NCBI GenBank assembly: GCA_015067995.1
Contig: SVLJ01000007.1
Coordinates: 40,403 to 104,402 of the forward strand
DNA from: Oscillospiraceae bacterium
GTDB lineage: Bacteria; Bacillota; Clostridia; Oscillospirales; Oscillospiraceae
Length of the DNA stretch: 64,000 nt
Direction: 5' to 3'
Shown: piece after piece, positions 8,308 to 16,288 of the stretch
How the letters are laid out: each line of letters starts with the position of its first letter
Position numbering within the stretch: the stretch's first letter is position 1
Position numbers and translations under genes: made by a program
Notes under the pieces: generated by a model
What the model was told of the DNA's origin: nothing
The model's input: the letters and a program-made list of their open reading frames with translations, nothing else
Database searches by the model: none

Positions 8308-9069
8308 CTATTTGATACGCAAGAGTGGAACCCGTTTGCCGGCAATGCGGGCTGCTATGTTCTTATATGCCTGGCCGGCCAGGTTGGAGGAGGTCAGCAA
8401 CAGAGGAACGCCGCGGTTCAGGGCGAGAATCAGCTGGTCATCCTCCGGAACGACGCCCAGAAGCGGCAGTCCTGCCGTGTCAATGGCGTCATCAATGGTG
8501 GCGTGCATGCTTCGAAGCATCTTTTTACGCACGCGGTTTACCACCAGGTGCAGAGAGCCTCTGGGGAAGCGATTCAACTCCATAACGGTATGCTGTGCGT
8601 CCCGGAGAGCGGTGGAATCCGATGTAGTGACCACGATGCAGCGGTCGGGACAGCAAGTAGCCACGGAAAAACCATAGCCAAGGCCTGCAGATGCGTCCAG
8701 CAGGCAGAAGTCGAACTGGCGGCGCACCTGATCCAGAAGAACCATCATCTCATTCGCTGTCAGTGGTGTACCCAGCATTCGGGCAGGTGCTGTCAGCAGA
8801 TAGAGATTTTTGATGCGAGGGTGTTCCACAACAGCAGAAGCCAGATCGCAGCGGCCCTGAGCTACATCAAAGAAATCCATCAAGGCCATATCGGCCAGGC
8901 CAAGGGCCAGATCCAGATTTCGCAGCCCCACATCACAGTCTATGCATAATGTGCGATAGCCCAGCATGGCCAGCGCCGAGCCGACGCCGGCGGTAAACGA
9001 GGTTTTTCCCGTGCCGCCCTTGCCGGAGACGATGGCGATACACTGTCCGTTTCGATTTCCATAGTCCAT
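8308..9069 (-). CDS. MinD/ParA-like ATPase
   Basis: A 253-residue deviant-Walker ATPase (GKGGTGKT at about residues 15-22) with the MinD-type CIDCDVGLRNLDLALG and DASAGLGYG switch motifs. It most resembles MinD, the membrane-cycling ATPase that positions the division site, but FlhG-like roles are possible. No clear amphipathic membrane-targeting helix is evident at the C-terminus, although the last residues (AARIAGKRVPLLRIK) are basic and amphipathic. No minC or minE lies beside it. It sits between rsmG and mgsA in one direction and is probably cotranscribed. Confidence 0.85.
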   Translation of the reverse strand: MDYGNRNGQCIAIVSGKGGTGKTSFTAGVGSALAMLGYRTLCIDCDVGLRNLDLALGLADMALMDFFDVAQGRCDLASAVVEHPRIKNLYLLTAPARMLGTPLTANEMMVLLDQVRRQFDFCLLDASAGLGYGFSVATCCPDRCIVVTTSDSTALRDAQHTVMELNRFPRGSLHLVVNRVRKKMLRSMHATIDDAIDTAGLPLLGVVPEDDQLILALNRGVPLLLTSSNLAGQAYKNIAARIAGKRVPLLRIK

Positions 9070-9095
9070 GACGGGGCCTCCTTTCGGTGTGGTTT

Positions 9096-9791
9096 TTACA
9101 GGGGAGATTTTTTGATTTTGGCAAATGCACGCGGATACTTGGCGGGAGAGGGTGCGACCTTTTCGATGACTACCAGTCGGTGCGTGACCTGCGTGCCGGG
9201 GATCTGATAGTCCTTCACTTCCGCCAGGCGGCCGCCCAGCACACGAATGGCATGGGCGGCAGACGCCAGTTCCTCGTCGCTATCCACTGCTTTCATTGGC
9301 AGAAAGTATCCGCCTATCTTTACCAGAGGAAGACTCAGCTCCGCCAGCATGGGAAGAGATGCCACGGCCCGGGAGGTGGCAATATCGTAGCTCTCCCGAT
9401 GGCTGGCGGCAAACTCCTCCGCACGGGCATGAATGCACTCCACGTTCCCCAGCCCAAGCTGATCGCATACGCCCTGCAGGAAGGTGATGCGCTTGCCCAG
9501 AGAGTCCAGCAGCGTCAGCCGGATGGACGGCTCGAGAATCCGCAGGGGCATGCCGGGAAAGCCGGCGCCGGTACCCACGTCCACCACCTGCTTCCCGGCA
9601 AAGTCCGCCAGTGTCAGCAGGGCGGCGCTGTCCAGAAAATGCAGGGTGGCTACGTCGGCCGGGTCGGTGATAGCAGTGAGATTCATGACCTTGTTGGTCT
9701 CCAGCAGCGCATCGGCATACTGCAGAAGAGCATCTACATGCGCTGTGGGCAGATGCAGCTGGGAGAGACCGGCGGTGAGCAGTTGTTTCAT
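9096..9791 (-). CDS. rsmG: 16S rRNA (guanine527-N7)-methyltransferase
   Basis: A 231-residue RsmG/GidB. The SAM-binding motif VVDVGTGAGFPGMPL and the following LLDSLGKRITFLQ are typical. It methylates G527 in the 530 loop of 16S rRNA using S-adenosylmethionine; loss gives low-level streptomycin resistance in other bacteria. In many Firmicutes rsmG lies beside mnmG/mnmE and soj/spo0J near the origin; here soj-spo0J is 3 kb upstream and mnmE is 25 kb away. Confidence 0.95.
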   Translation of the reverse strand: MKQLLTAGLSQLHLPTAHVDALLQYADALLETNKVMNLTAITDPADVATLHFLDSAALLTLADFAGKQVVDVGTGAGFPGMPLRILEPSIRLTLLDSLGKRITFLQGVCDQLGLGNVECIHARAEEFAASHRESYDIATSRAVASLPMLAELSLPLVKIGGYFLPMKAVDSDEELASAAHAIRVLGGRLAEVKDYQIPGTQVTHRLVVIEKVAPSPAKYPRAFAKIKKSPL

Positions 9792-9830
9792 GGCGGTATC
9801 CTTAATGATTTCAGATGTGAGCAGGGAAGA

Positions 9831-10298
9831 TTATTTCTGAGCTTTCAGCAGATCGCGGATCTCGGTGAGCAGCTTCTCCTCGGCAGAGGGCTCGGGAGGT
9901 GCGGGAGGTGCGGGGGGTTCAGCTGCGGCTTCTTCCTCTTCCTTCTTACGCAGCTCCTCGGCCTTGGCGTGCATGGCGTTGATGGCTTTGACTATGCAGA
10001 AGACGGCGAAAGCGACAATAATGAAATCGAGGATGATGGCAATGGTGTTGCCGTAGCGGATGGCAACTTCGGCGGCCTTTACAGCGCCCTCGGCATCCAG
10101 AACGGCCTCTTTGAGGACGATCTTCCAGTCCTCAAAAGCGATGCCGCCGGTGAGCATGCCGACCACGGGCATGATGATGTCGTTGACGATGGAGGTGGTG
10201 ATCTTGCCGAAGGCACCGCCGATGACAACGCCGACCGCCAGGTCAATCACGTTGCCGCGCATTGCAAATTTCTTGAATTCTTCGAAAAATTTCTTCAT
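9831..10298 (-). CDS. mscL: Large-conductance mechanosensitive channel
   Basis: A 155-residue MscL. The N-terminal [20 protein letters not shown] helix and first membrane segment ([18 protein letters not shown]), the second membrane segment (about residues 77-97), and a cytoplasmic C-terminal helix ([11 protein letters not shown]) are all as in the family. A proline-rich, charged insert ([19 protein letters not shown]) extends the C-terminal linker. The channel opens under osmotic downshock. A possible promoter (TTGAAA, 17 bases, TATAGA) lies in the gap after serS. Confidence 0.95.
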   Translation of the reverse strand: MKKFFEEFKKFAMRGNVIDLAVGVVIGGAFGKITTSIVNDIIMPVVGMLTGGIAFEDWKIVLKEAVLDAEGAVKAAEVAIRYGNTIAIILDFIIVAFAVFCIVKAINAMHAKAEELRKKEEEEAAAEPPAPPAPPEPSAEEKLLTEIRDLLKAQK

Positions 10299-10389
10299 GT
10301 GTAAGTGCTCCTCTCTCTTTTTTGTAAAAATCTATAAACAAACAGTATTATTCTATATCTATAATACCATCTGTTTTCAACAATGGTGG

Positions 10390-11694
10390 TTATTTGCAGG
10401 GGGTCAGGACTTCCTTGCCGCCCACATAGGGACGCAGAGCAACGGGGATCTTCGCGCTGCCGTCGGCCTGGAGGTTGTTTTCCAGGAAGGCGATGAGCAT
10501 GCGGGGAGGCGCTACCACAGTATTGTTCAGGGTGTGGGGCAGGTACAGCTTGCCGTCGGCGCCCTTGATGCGCACCTTCAGGCGGCGTGCCTGAGCATCG
10601 CCCAGATTGGAGCAGGAGCAGACCTCAAAGTACTTCTGCTGACGGGGAGACCATGCCTCGATATCGCAGGACTTGACCTTCAGGTCGGCCAGATCGCCGG
10701 AGCAGCATTCCAGCTGACGGACGGGGATGTCCAGAGAGCGGAACAGCTCCACGCTGTAGCGCCACATCTTCTCATACCAGTTCATGGAGTCCTCGGGCTT
10801 GCAGACCACTACCATTTCCTGCTTCTCGAACTGATGGATGCGGTAGACGCCGCGCTCCTCGATTCCGTGGGCACCCTTTTCCTTGCGGAAGCAGGGAGAG
10901 TAGGAGGTGAGGGTCTGGGGCAGGGAGCTCTCGGGAATAATCTGATCGATAAACTTACCAATCATAGAATGCTCGGAAGTGCCGATGAGGTAGAGGTCCT
11001 CACCCTCGATCTTGTACATCATGGCATCCATTTCGGTCTGGCTCATGACGCCCTCCACCACGTTGCCGTGGATCATGAAGGGCGGAATGCAGTAGGTGAA
11101 GCCCTTGTCGATCATGAAGTCACGGGCATAGGCCAGCACGCCGGAGTGCAGACGGGCAATATCGCCCACCAGATAATAGAAGCCGTTGCCGGAGACGCGG
11201 CCGGCAGAATCCATATCCACGCCGTTGAAGGACTCCATGATCTGGGTGTGGTAGGGGATCTCAAAGTCGGGAGTCACAGGCTCACCGAAGCGCTCCACTT
11301 CCACATTGAACTCGTCGCTCTCGCCGATGGGGACAGAGGGGTCGATGATGTTGGGGATCACCAGCATGATCTTGCGGACAGCCTCGTCCAACTCGACCTC
11401 CAGCTTCTCCAATTCGGCCAGACGGTCGGCGTTGGCCTTCACCTGTGCCTTCACGGCCTCGGCCTCCTGCAGCTTGGAGGGGTCCTTCTTGGCCTGCCCC
11501 ATGAGCATGCCGATCTGCTTGGAGAGGGTGTTGCGGCTGGAGCGCAGATTGTCGGCCTCCACGATGGCGGCACGGCGCTGAGCGTCCAGAGCGATCACTT
11601 CGTCTACCAGAGGAAGCTTTGCGTCTTGGAACTTCTTTTTGATGTTTTCCTTGACGATTTCCGGGTTCTCGCGAATAAATTTGATGTCAAGCAT
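10390..11694 (-). CDS. serS: Serine--tRNA ligase
   Basis: A 434-residue SerRS. The N-terminal antiparallel coiled coil (about residues 30-105) that contacts tRNA-Ser is followed by the class II catalytic domain. Visible there are TSEHSMIG, motif 2 (FRKEKGAHGIEERGVYRIHQF) in part, and the C-terminal catalytic motif region ending LRPYVGGKEVL. Unlike hisS and ileS in this window no T-box is seen upstream; its leader instead holds a parS site and a copy of the intergenic repeat. Confidence 0.97.
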   Translation of the reverse strand: MLDIKFIRENPEIVKENIKKKFQDAKLPLVDEVIALDAQRRAAIVEADNLRSSRNTLSKQIGMLMGQAKKDPSKLQEAEAVKAQVKANADRLAELEKLEVELDEAVRKIMLVIPNIIDPSVPIGESDEFNVEVERFGEPVTPDFEIPYHTQIMESFNGVDMDSAGRVSGNGFYYLVGDIARLHSGVLAYARDFMIDKGFTYCIPPFMIHGNVVEGVMSQTEMDAMMYKIEGEDLYLIGTSEHSMIGKFIDQIIPESSLPQTLTSYSPCFRKEKGAHGIEERGVYRIHQFEKQEMVVVCKPEDSMNWYEKMWRYSVELFRSLDIPVRQLECCSGDLADLKVKSCDIEAWSPRQQKYFEVCSCSNLGDAQARRLKVRIKGADGKLYLPHTLNNTVVAPPRMLIAFLENNLQADGSAKIPVALRPYVGGKEVLTPCK

Positions 11695-11801
11695 ACGTAA
11701 GACTCCTAAACGAACATATATTTTTGGGGGTTAAAAAGTGCCGGAATTGGCACGATTAAACGGTTTCGTTAGAACAAATAGGGAGGTTGTACTAAATAAT
11801 T

Positions 11802-11902
11802 CCGACGCAAACCATCGTCAGCGTTTGCGGAGGAAAGAGGCGATGCAATGGAATGAGTGAGCTTTGCCCCGTGGGGCGAAGCGAAGGATACGGAATCTGC
11901 AG
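11802..11902 (+). repeat. Intergenic repeat, copy 2 (between serS and the par operon)
   Basis: About 100 bases similar to 7457-7553 in the same strand orientation, including CGCAAACCA, GCGTTTGCG, GGAATG and a GC-rich hairpin (GCCCC/GGGGC). It ends 8 bases before a parS site. Confidence 0.75.
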
Positions 11903-11909
11903 CGCCGAC

Positions 11910-11925
11910 TGTTTCACGTGAAACA
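11910..11925. promoter_or_regulatory. parS site 1
   Basis: The 16-base perfect palindrome TGTTTCACGTGAAACA is the parS consensus bound by Spo0J/ParB. It lies 3 bases past the end of the coiled-coil gene of the par operon. Confidence 0.95.
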
Positions 11926-11928
11926 TCA

Positions 11929-12531
11929 TCACTCTGCGGGAGCCGCTGCCAGAAGCTTTGCCTGCTGGAACATCTGTTGAGGAGAGATGCCGCCGGGAGA
12001 ACTGGCTGCGGCAGGAAGAAACTTGTCCAGTCCGGTAGTCTCCATATCCGCAATGATCTTCCGACAGGAGGCGGTGTCACCGGCGATCAGTAATTGCTGC
12101 AGCTGTGTCAGCGCGTCCACAGCGGAGCTGGTCTTTTGCAGAGCTTCCCATGCGTTTTCCAGCTCGGTCAGAGATTTGTCCAGAGCGGAGATTTTTTCCT
12201 TAAGCTGGGTTTGTGCGCCTTCGGATGCCGCCAACTCTTTTTTCAGATCTTCCATCTGGCGTTTTTGAGCATCCACCTGTTCCTGCAGGCGGACGTTTTG
12301 CTCCAGAGCGGATTGGAGTTTTTCCAGATTCGTGGCATTGGCGTGCAGTTGCCCCAGAACCTGTTCATTGCTGCGCTGATGGGACAGAAACGACAGCGTC
12401 ATCAAAAAGAATGCGGCAATGAACAGAATGAGAATATAAATCAAAACGTGACTTCGCCCTTTACGGGCACAGCCGTTTTCCGCAGCCTTCGGCACCTGAC
12501 AGGCATCCGAGCTGCGTTTTTCAAGTTTCAA
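11929..12531 (-). CDS. Membrane-anchored coiled-coil protein in the par operon
   Basis: A 200-residue protein of unknown family. A basic N-terminus (residues 1-27) precedes one membrane segment (VLIYILILFIAAFFLMTLSF, about 29-48), and heptad-rich coiled coil follows (about 55-135). The tail is Ala/Pro-rich. It probably starts at TTG 12531, 9 bases after AAGGA. It follows parB by 33 bases, so the transcript order is parA-parB-this gene. Topology suggests a membrane-tethered rod. A link to chromosome segregation is only positional. Confidence 0.75.
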   Translation of the reverse strand: MKLEKRSSDACQVPKAAENGCARKGRSHVLIYILILFIAAFFLMTLSFLSHQRSNEQVLGQLHANATNLEKLQSALEQNVRLQEQVDAQKRQMEDLKKELAASEGAQTQLKEKISALDKSLTELENAWEALQKTSSAVDALTQLQQLLIAGDTASCRKIIADMETTGLDKFLPAAASSPGGISPQQMFQQAKLLAAAPAE

Positions 12532-12564
12532 TGGAATCGGTCCTTTCTTCCGAATATCAGTAAA

Positions 12565-13443
12565 TCAGTCGTTCTGTTTTTTGATTTGAAGCAGCGCGAG
12601 AGCATCCAGAAGATCGTTCAGATCGTCCATGCCGTAGTATTCCAGTTCGATACGACCTTTTTTCTTGCCGGAAATAATCTTTACACTGCGTCCCAGCTGG
12701 GAGGAAAGGGTTTTCTGGACTTCTGCGGCATAATCTACCTGATTGGGATCAGGCTCCTTGGAGGGCTTCTTTTCTGTGCCCAGCTTTTTTGCCAGAGTTT
12801 CTGTCTGCCGGACCGATAAACCGCCGGAGAGTACTGCGGCGGCGGCCTTTACCTGCAGAGCAGGGGAGAGGGGAAGCAGTGCCCGGGCATGGCCTGCGGA
12901 GAGCTTTCCTTCTTCCACCATGGCGCGAAGAGGGGGACACAGGGAAAGAAGCCGGATGGCATTGGTAACCGCACTGCGAGATTTGCCCACCCGTTTGGCG
13001 GCCTCTTCCTGCGTCATATGGTATTGATCAATCAGTGTCTGATATCCGGCGGCTTCCTCCATAGGATTCAGATCTTCCCGCTGAAGATTTTCGATCATGG
13101 CCAGCTCGGCGGCTTTTCGATCGTCAGCTTCCACCACAATCACCGGAATTTCACGCAGTCCGGCAATCCGGGCAGCTCGCCAACGGCGCTCGCCTGCAAT
13201 AATCTGGTAATAACCGGAGGAGAGCTTGCGAACCGTCAGCGGCTGGATGATGCCGTGTTCGCGAATGGAGTCTGCCAGATCCTGCAAAGCACTTTCATCA
13301 AAATGCTTGCGGGGCTGTGAAGAACAGTTTTCTACCTGTGAAATGGGCACTGAAAGAGAGCCGGAGCTGCCGGACTTCTCGGCTTCATCACCCAGAAGGG
13401 CTCCCAGACCTCTGCCGAGGCCGGAGGGCTTTTTGGTTGCCAT
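12565..13443 (-). CDS. parB: ParB/Spo0J chromosome-partitioning protein
   Basis: A 292-residue ParB. It has an N-terminal CTPase/ParB-N domain with the GERRWRAA motif (about residues 83-90) and NLQREDLNPMEEA, a central helix-turn-helix (about 120-170) that reads parS, and a C-terminal dimerisation domain ending in a basic and acidic tail. ParB loads at parS, spreads as a CTP-dependent clamp and recruits SMC. Two perfect parS sites flank the parAB operon. It lies 22 bases after parA. Confidence 0.95.
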   Translation of the reverse strand: MATKKPSGLGRGLGALLGDEAEKSGSSGSLSVPISQVENCSSQPRKHFDESALQDLADSIREHGIIQPLTVRKLSSGYYQIIAGERRWRAARIAGLREIPVIVVEADDRKAAELAMIENLQREDLNPMEEAAGYQTLIDQYHMTQEEAAKRVGKSRSAVTNAIRLLSLCPPLRAMVEEGKLSAGHARALLPLSPALQVKAAAAVLSGGLSVRQTETLAKKLGTEKKPSKEPDPNQVDYAAEVQKTLSSQLGRSVKIISGKKKGRIELEYYGMDDLNDLLDALALLQIKKQND

Positions 13444-13465
13444 GGGTAGGCCTCCTTTCAGGATT

Positions 13466-14221
13466 TTACGGGTTTTTGCTCAAAAATTCTTGTGTAAAGG
13501 CGCTGTAGGCTTCCGCGCCGCGGGATGTACGGTCATAGGCATAGATGGGTTTGCCGTGGCTTGGTGCTTCCGAAAGCCGTACGTTCCGGGGGATGATGGA
13601 GGAAAATACTTTGCCGGGGAAGTAGTGCTTCACTTCCTGAGCTACCTGCATGGCCAGATTGGTGCGGCCATCGTACATCGTCAGCAGGACGCCTTCCAGT
13701 TCCAACTTTGGATTCAGGGAGCGTCGGACAATTCGGACAGTATTCATCAGGTCGCTGAGGCCCTCCAAAGCAAAATACTCACATTGAACCGGAACAAGGA
13801 TGCTGTCTGCAGAACAAAGCGCATTCAGAGTCAGCAATTCCAGAGAGGGAGGGCAGTCGATGAGAATATAATCATACCGGTCTGCTACCTTCTCCAGAGC
13901 GGAACGCAGCAGATATTCCCGGTTTTCCATTCCAATCAGCTCGATGCCGGCACCGGCCAGCGCTTTGTTGGAGGACAGAACATCGCCGAATTTCGAGCGG
14001 GTGATGGCATCCTCTGTATCTACAAGGCCGACAAGTACTTCATAAACACCCTTGGAAAGGGTTTTGTCCACACCCATACCGGAGGTGGAATTGGCCTGCG
14101 GGTCGAAGTCGCACAGCAGTACACGTTTTCCGGCATTGTGCAGACCAGCTGCCAAATTCACACAGGTGGTGGTTTTGCCCACGCCGCCCTTCTGATTGAC
14201 GATAGCAACAGTCTTTGCCAA
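13466..14221 (-). CDS. parA: ParA/Soj chromosome-partitioning ATPase
   Basis: A 251-residue Soj-type ATPase with the deviant Walker A motif KGGVGKTT (about residues 11-18), CDFDPQANST and DCPPSLELLT. It binds DNA as an ATP dimer, is stimulated by ParB, and in Bacillus also regulates DnaA. The start appears to be TTG at 14221 (MAKTVAIVNQ), preceded by an AGGTGA-like site; no ATG fits better. Its own promoter lies at 14263-14291. Confidence 0.96.
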   Translation of the reverse strand: MAKTVAIVNQKGGVGKTTTCVNLAAGLHNAGKRVLLCDFDPQANSTSGMGVDKTLSKGVYEVLVGLVDTEDAITRSKFGDVLSSNKALAGAGIELIGMENREYLLRSALEKVADRYDYILIDCPPSLELLTLNALCSADSILVPVQCEYFALEGLSDLMNTVRIVRRSLNPKLELEGVLLTMYDGRTNLAMQVAQEVKHYFPGKVFSSIIPRNVRLSEAPSHGKPIYAYDRTSRGAEAYSAFTQEFLSKNP

Positions 14222-14262
14222 AGAATCACCTGCTTTCTGAAATGGTAGTTATCCAATTTGAC

Positions 14263-14291
14263 ATTATAGCAATTCCCTTCGACAGTTGCAA
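14263..14291 (-). promoter_or_regulatory. Promoter of parA-parB
   Basis: TTGCAA (14291-14286), 17-base spacer, TATAAT (14268-14263) on the minus strand. Confidence 0.75.
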
Positions 14292-14322
14292 TAAGAAACG
14301 GAAAATCTGCATCAAGAAATCT

Positions 14323-14364
14323 AAAAAACACCCGGCAATGTTTCACGTGAAACATTGCCGGGTG
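14323..14364 (-). terminator. Terminator of the GH13 gene with parS in its centre
   Basis: A perfect 36-base palindrome (14329-14346 with 14347-14364) followed on the minus strand by six T. It closes the transcript ending with the glycosidase gene, 10 bases after its stop. The central 16 bases are exactly parS. Confidence 0.85.
14339..14354. promoter_or_regulatory. parS site 2 (inside a terminator)
   Basis: TGTTTCACGTGAAACA, identical to parS site 1, centred at 14346/14347. It lies about 120 bases upstream of the parA start. Confidence 0.95.
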
Positions 14365-14374
14365 CGAATATATC

Positions 14375-16249
14375 TCAGGTGGTGTAAATCGTAACCGAAC
14401 GAGGCTGCATGGTGACAGAAACCTTTTCACTGCCGGAAACGGCCAGCTGGCCGGTAAAGGCGTCCAGAAGAGGCTTGCCGGACCAGGAAAATTCAATATC
14501 TGCGGAGGCATCGCCGGCATTCAGGATCACCACGGTGGATTCCTGCTCACCCTCTCGGAGATAAGCCATCGCGCCGCGATTGGTGTGCAGCCAGCGAAAT
14601 TTTCCGTTTTGCAGGGACTTCAACCGACTGCGAAGCCGACCAAGGGTGAAAAACCAGGATTGCAGCTGCAGATCCTCCTTGCCCCAGGGATATGTCTGAC
14701 GGCAGAAGGGATCTTCAAAGCCTTGTGCGCCGCATTCATCGCCGTAGTATACCGTGGGACAGCCGGGGAAGGTATACAGCAGAGCGGCACCTACCCGCAG
14801 GCGTTCGGCACCACGCTGATACTCGGCGGGAGAGAGGCGATAAAGGGAGCGGGCTTCCTTGGTTTCCGGGGTTCGTTCAGCACCCAACAGCGTCAAAACA
14901 CGGGCGGTGTCATGGGTGCCCAGGAAGTTCATTGCCGAATAAAAAGCGGGCGGAGGATAATTCTCGCGAATGGCTTCCATGGCCTGACAGAAATCCTCAC
15001 CACTGCCGCCCTGCAGCCAGTTCAGCGCCGCTGTACGGAAGGGATAGTTCATCAGACCGTGGGTTTCGTGTCCCAAAAGGTATTTGCGGCGTCTGGAGTA
15101 GGCAATTTTCGTGGTGCCATCCTCCCAGACCTCGCCCAGCAGTAGTGAGTCGGTCTTTGTTTCCTCCATGGCGGTGCGAAGATTGGCAATAAATTCATCC
15201 GGCAGCTCATCGGCCACGTCCAGACGCCAACCATCGGCACCGCGGCGCAGCCAGTGACGCACCACGGAATCCTCATCACCGTAGATAAAGCGCTGATACT
15301 CGGGATTGTTTTCTTCCACAGCCGGCAGTGTCATAATGCCCCACCAAGCTTCGTAATCCGTAGGCCAGGTTTTGAAACGGAACCAGTCGTACCATGGAGA
15401 ATCCTTGCTTTGAGCAGCGCCTGACGTGGGATAGAAGCCGTCGGCGTTGAAATACAGGCTTTGAGAACCAATATGATTAAATACACCGTCCAGAATTACT
15501 CGCATGCCGCGCTGATGACAGCTGTCGCATAGAGCACGGAAATCCTCCTCGGTACCCAGCATGGGGTCGATCTTCCGGTAATCCGCAGTGTTGTAGCGAT
15601 GATTGGAGGCTGATTCAAAAATCGGACAAAGATACAGCGTAGTGATACCCATACTCTGCAGGTAATCCAGCTTGGCACGGATACCCTCCAGAGATCCGCC
15701 AAAAAAGTCGCGGTTGCGTACTTCGCCGTCAGAATCCGGCTTCCAGACCATGGACTCATCCCAGTTTTCATGCACCCATCGATTGCCGATCATGCCCTTG
15801 GGATCGGGCGTGGACAGTCTATGGAATCTATCTGGAAAAATCTGGTATGCAATGCCGCTGCCGAACCATTGCGGAAACTGGCTTTCATCATAAACGGTCA
15901 TCTGCCAGACATCACGGGCATAGCCGTCGGAATGATATCCGGCGCGATCCAGCATGGTGATGGAACCGTCGGCTTTGGTAAGCCGGAAATGATACCAGAC
16001 CAGCTCAGGCTGACTGGGCGCGGTAAATTCCAGATCAAAACGCGTGCGGTCACCTTCCACGGAACCCATTGTCAGGGTGTATTCCCGTCGCTGGCCGGAA
16101 AATTCCTCCAGCAGCAGCAGAGTACAGCCGGTAAATTTTTCGCGTGTCAAAGGACGGACGTGGAGCGTGACCTTGCTGCCGGTGACGACAGCGCCAAAAG
16201 GCTGCTTGCAAAGCTCGTGGCGGGGATCAAAAACAAAGGGTTCACTCAT
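14375..16249 (-). CDS. GH13 alpha-glycosidase (neopullulanase/cyclomaltodextrinase type)
   Basis: A 624-residue alpha-amylase family enzyme. The N-terminal beta domain (about 1-125, CBM34-like) precedes the (beta/alpha)8 barrel. The four conserved regions are present: DGVFNH (254-259), GWRLDVADE (340-348, nucleophile Asp344), GEVWED (372-377, acid/base Glu373) and GTHD (444-447). Without a signal peptide it should act in the cytoplasm on maltodextrins or cyclodextrins. It follows the PBP2 gene by 39 bases and ends the envelope operon, an unusual place for a starch enzyme. Exact specificity cannot be read. Confidence 0.92.
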   Translation of the reverse strand: MSEPFVFDPRHELCKQPFGAVVTGSKVTLHVRPLTREKFTGCTLLLLEEFSGQRREYTLTMGSVEGDRTRFDLEFTAPSQPELVWYHFRLTKADGSITMLDRAGYHSDGYARDVWQMTVYDESQFPQWFGSGIAYQIFPDRFHRLSTPDPKGMIGNRWVHENWDESMVWKPDSDGEVRNRDFFGGSLEGIRAKLDYLQSMGITTLYLCPIFESASNHRYNTADYRKIDPMLGTEEDFRALCDSCHQRGMRVILDGVFNHIGSQSLYFNADGFYPTSGAAQSKDSPWYDWFRFKTWPTDYEAWWGIMTLPAVEENNPEYQRFIYGDEDSVVRHWLRRGADGWRLDVADELPDEFIANLRTAMEETKTDSLLLGEVWEDGTTKIAYSRRRKYLLGHETHGLMNYPFRTAALNWLQGGSGEDFCQAMEAIRENYPPPAFYSAMNFLGTHDTARVLTLLGAERTPETKEARSLYRLSPAEYQRGAERLRVGAALLYTFPGCPTVYYGDECGAQGFEDPFCRQTYPWGKEDLQLQSWFFTLGRLRSRLKSLQNGKFRWLHTNRGAMAYLREGEQESTVVILNAGDASADIEFSWSGKPLLDAFTGQLAVSGSEKVSVTMQPRSVTIYTT

Positions 16250-16288
16250 GGATGGAGGTTCTCCTTTCGGTGGGCGGGGATAAAAATA

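Noticed and set aside
11802-11902. A short protein-coding gene within the intergenic repeat
   Set aside because: Both copies have open frames with vaguely similar translations, but neither has a start with a ribosome site and base changes cluster to preserve hairpins rather than codons.
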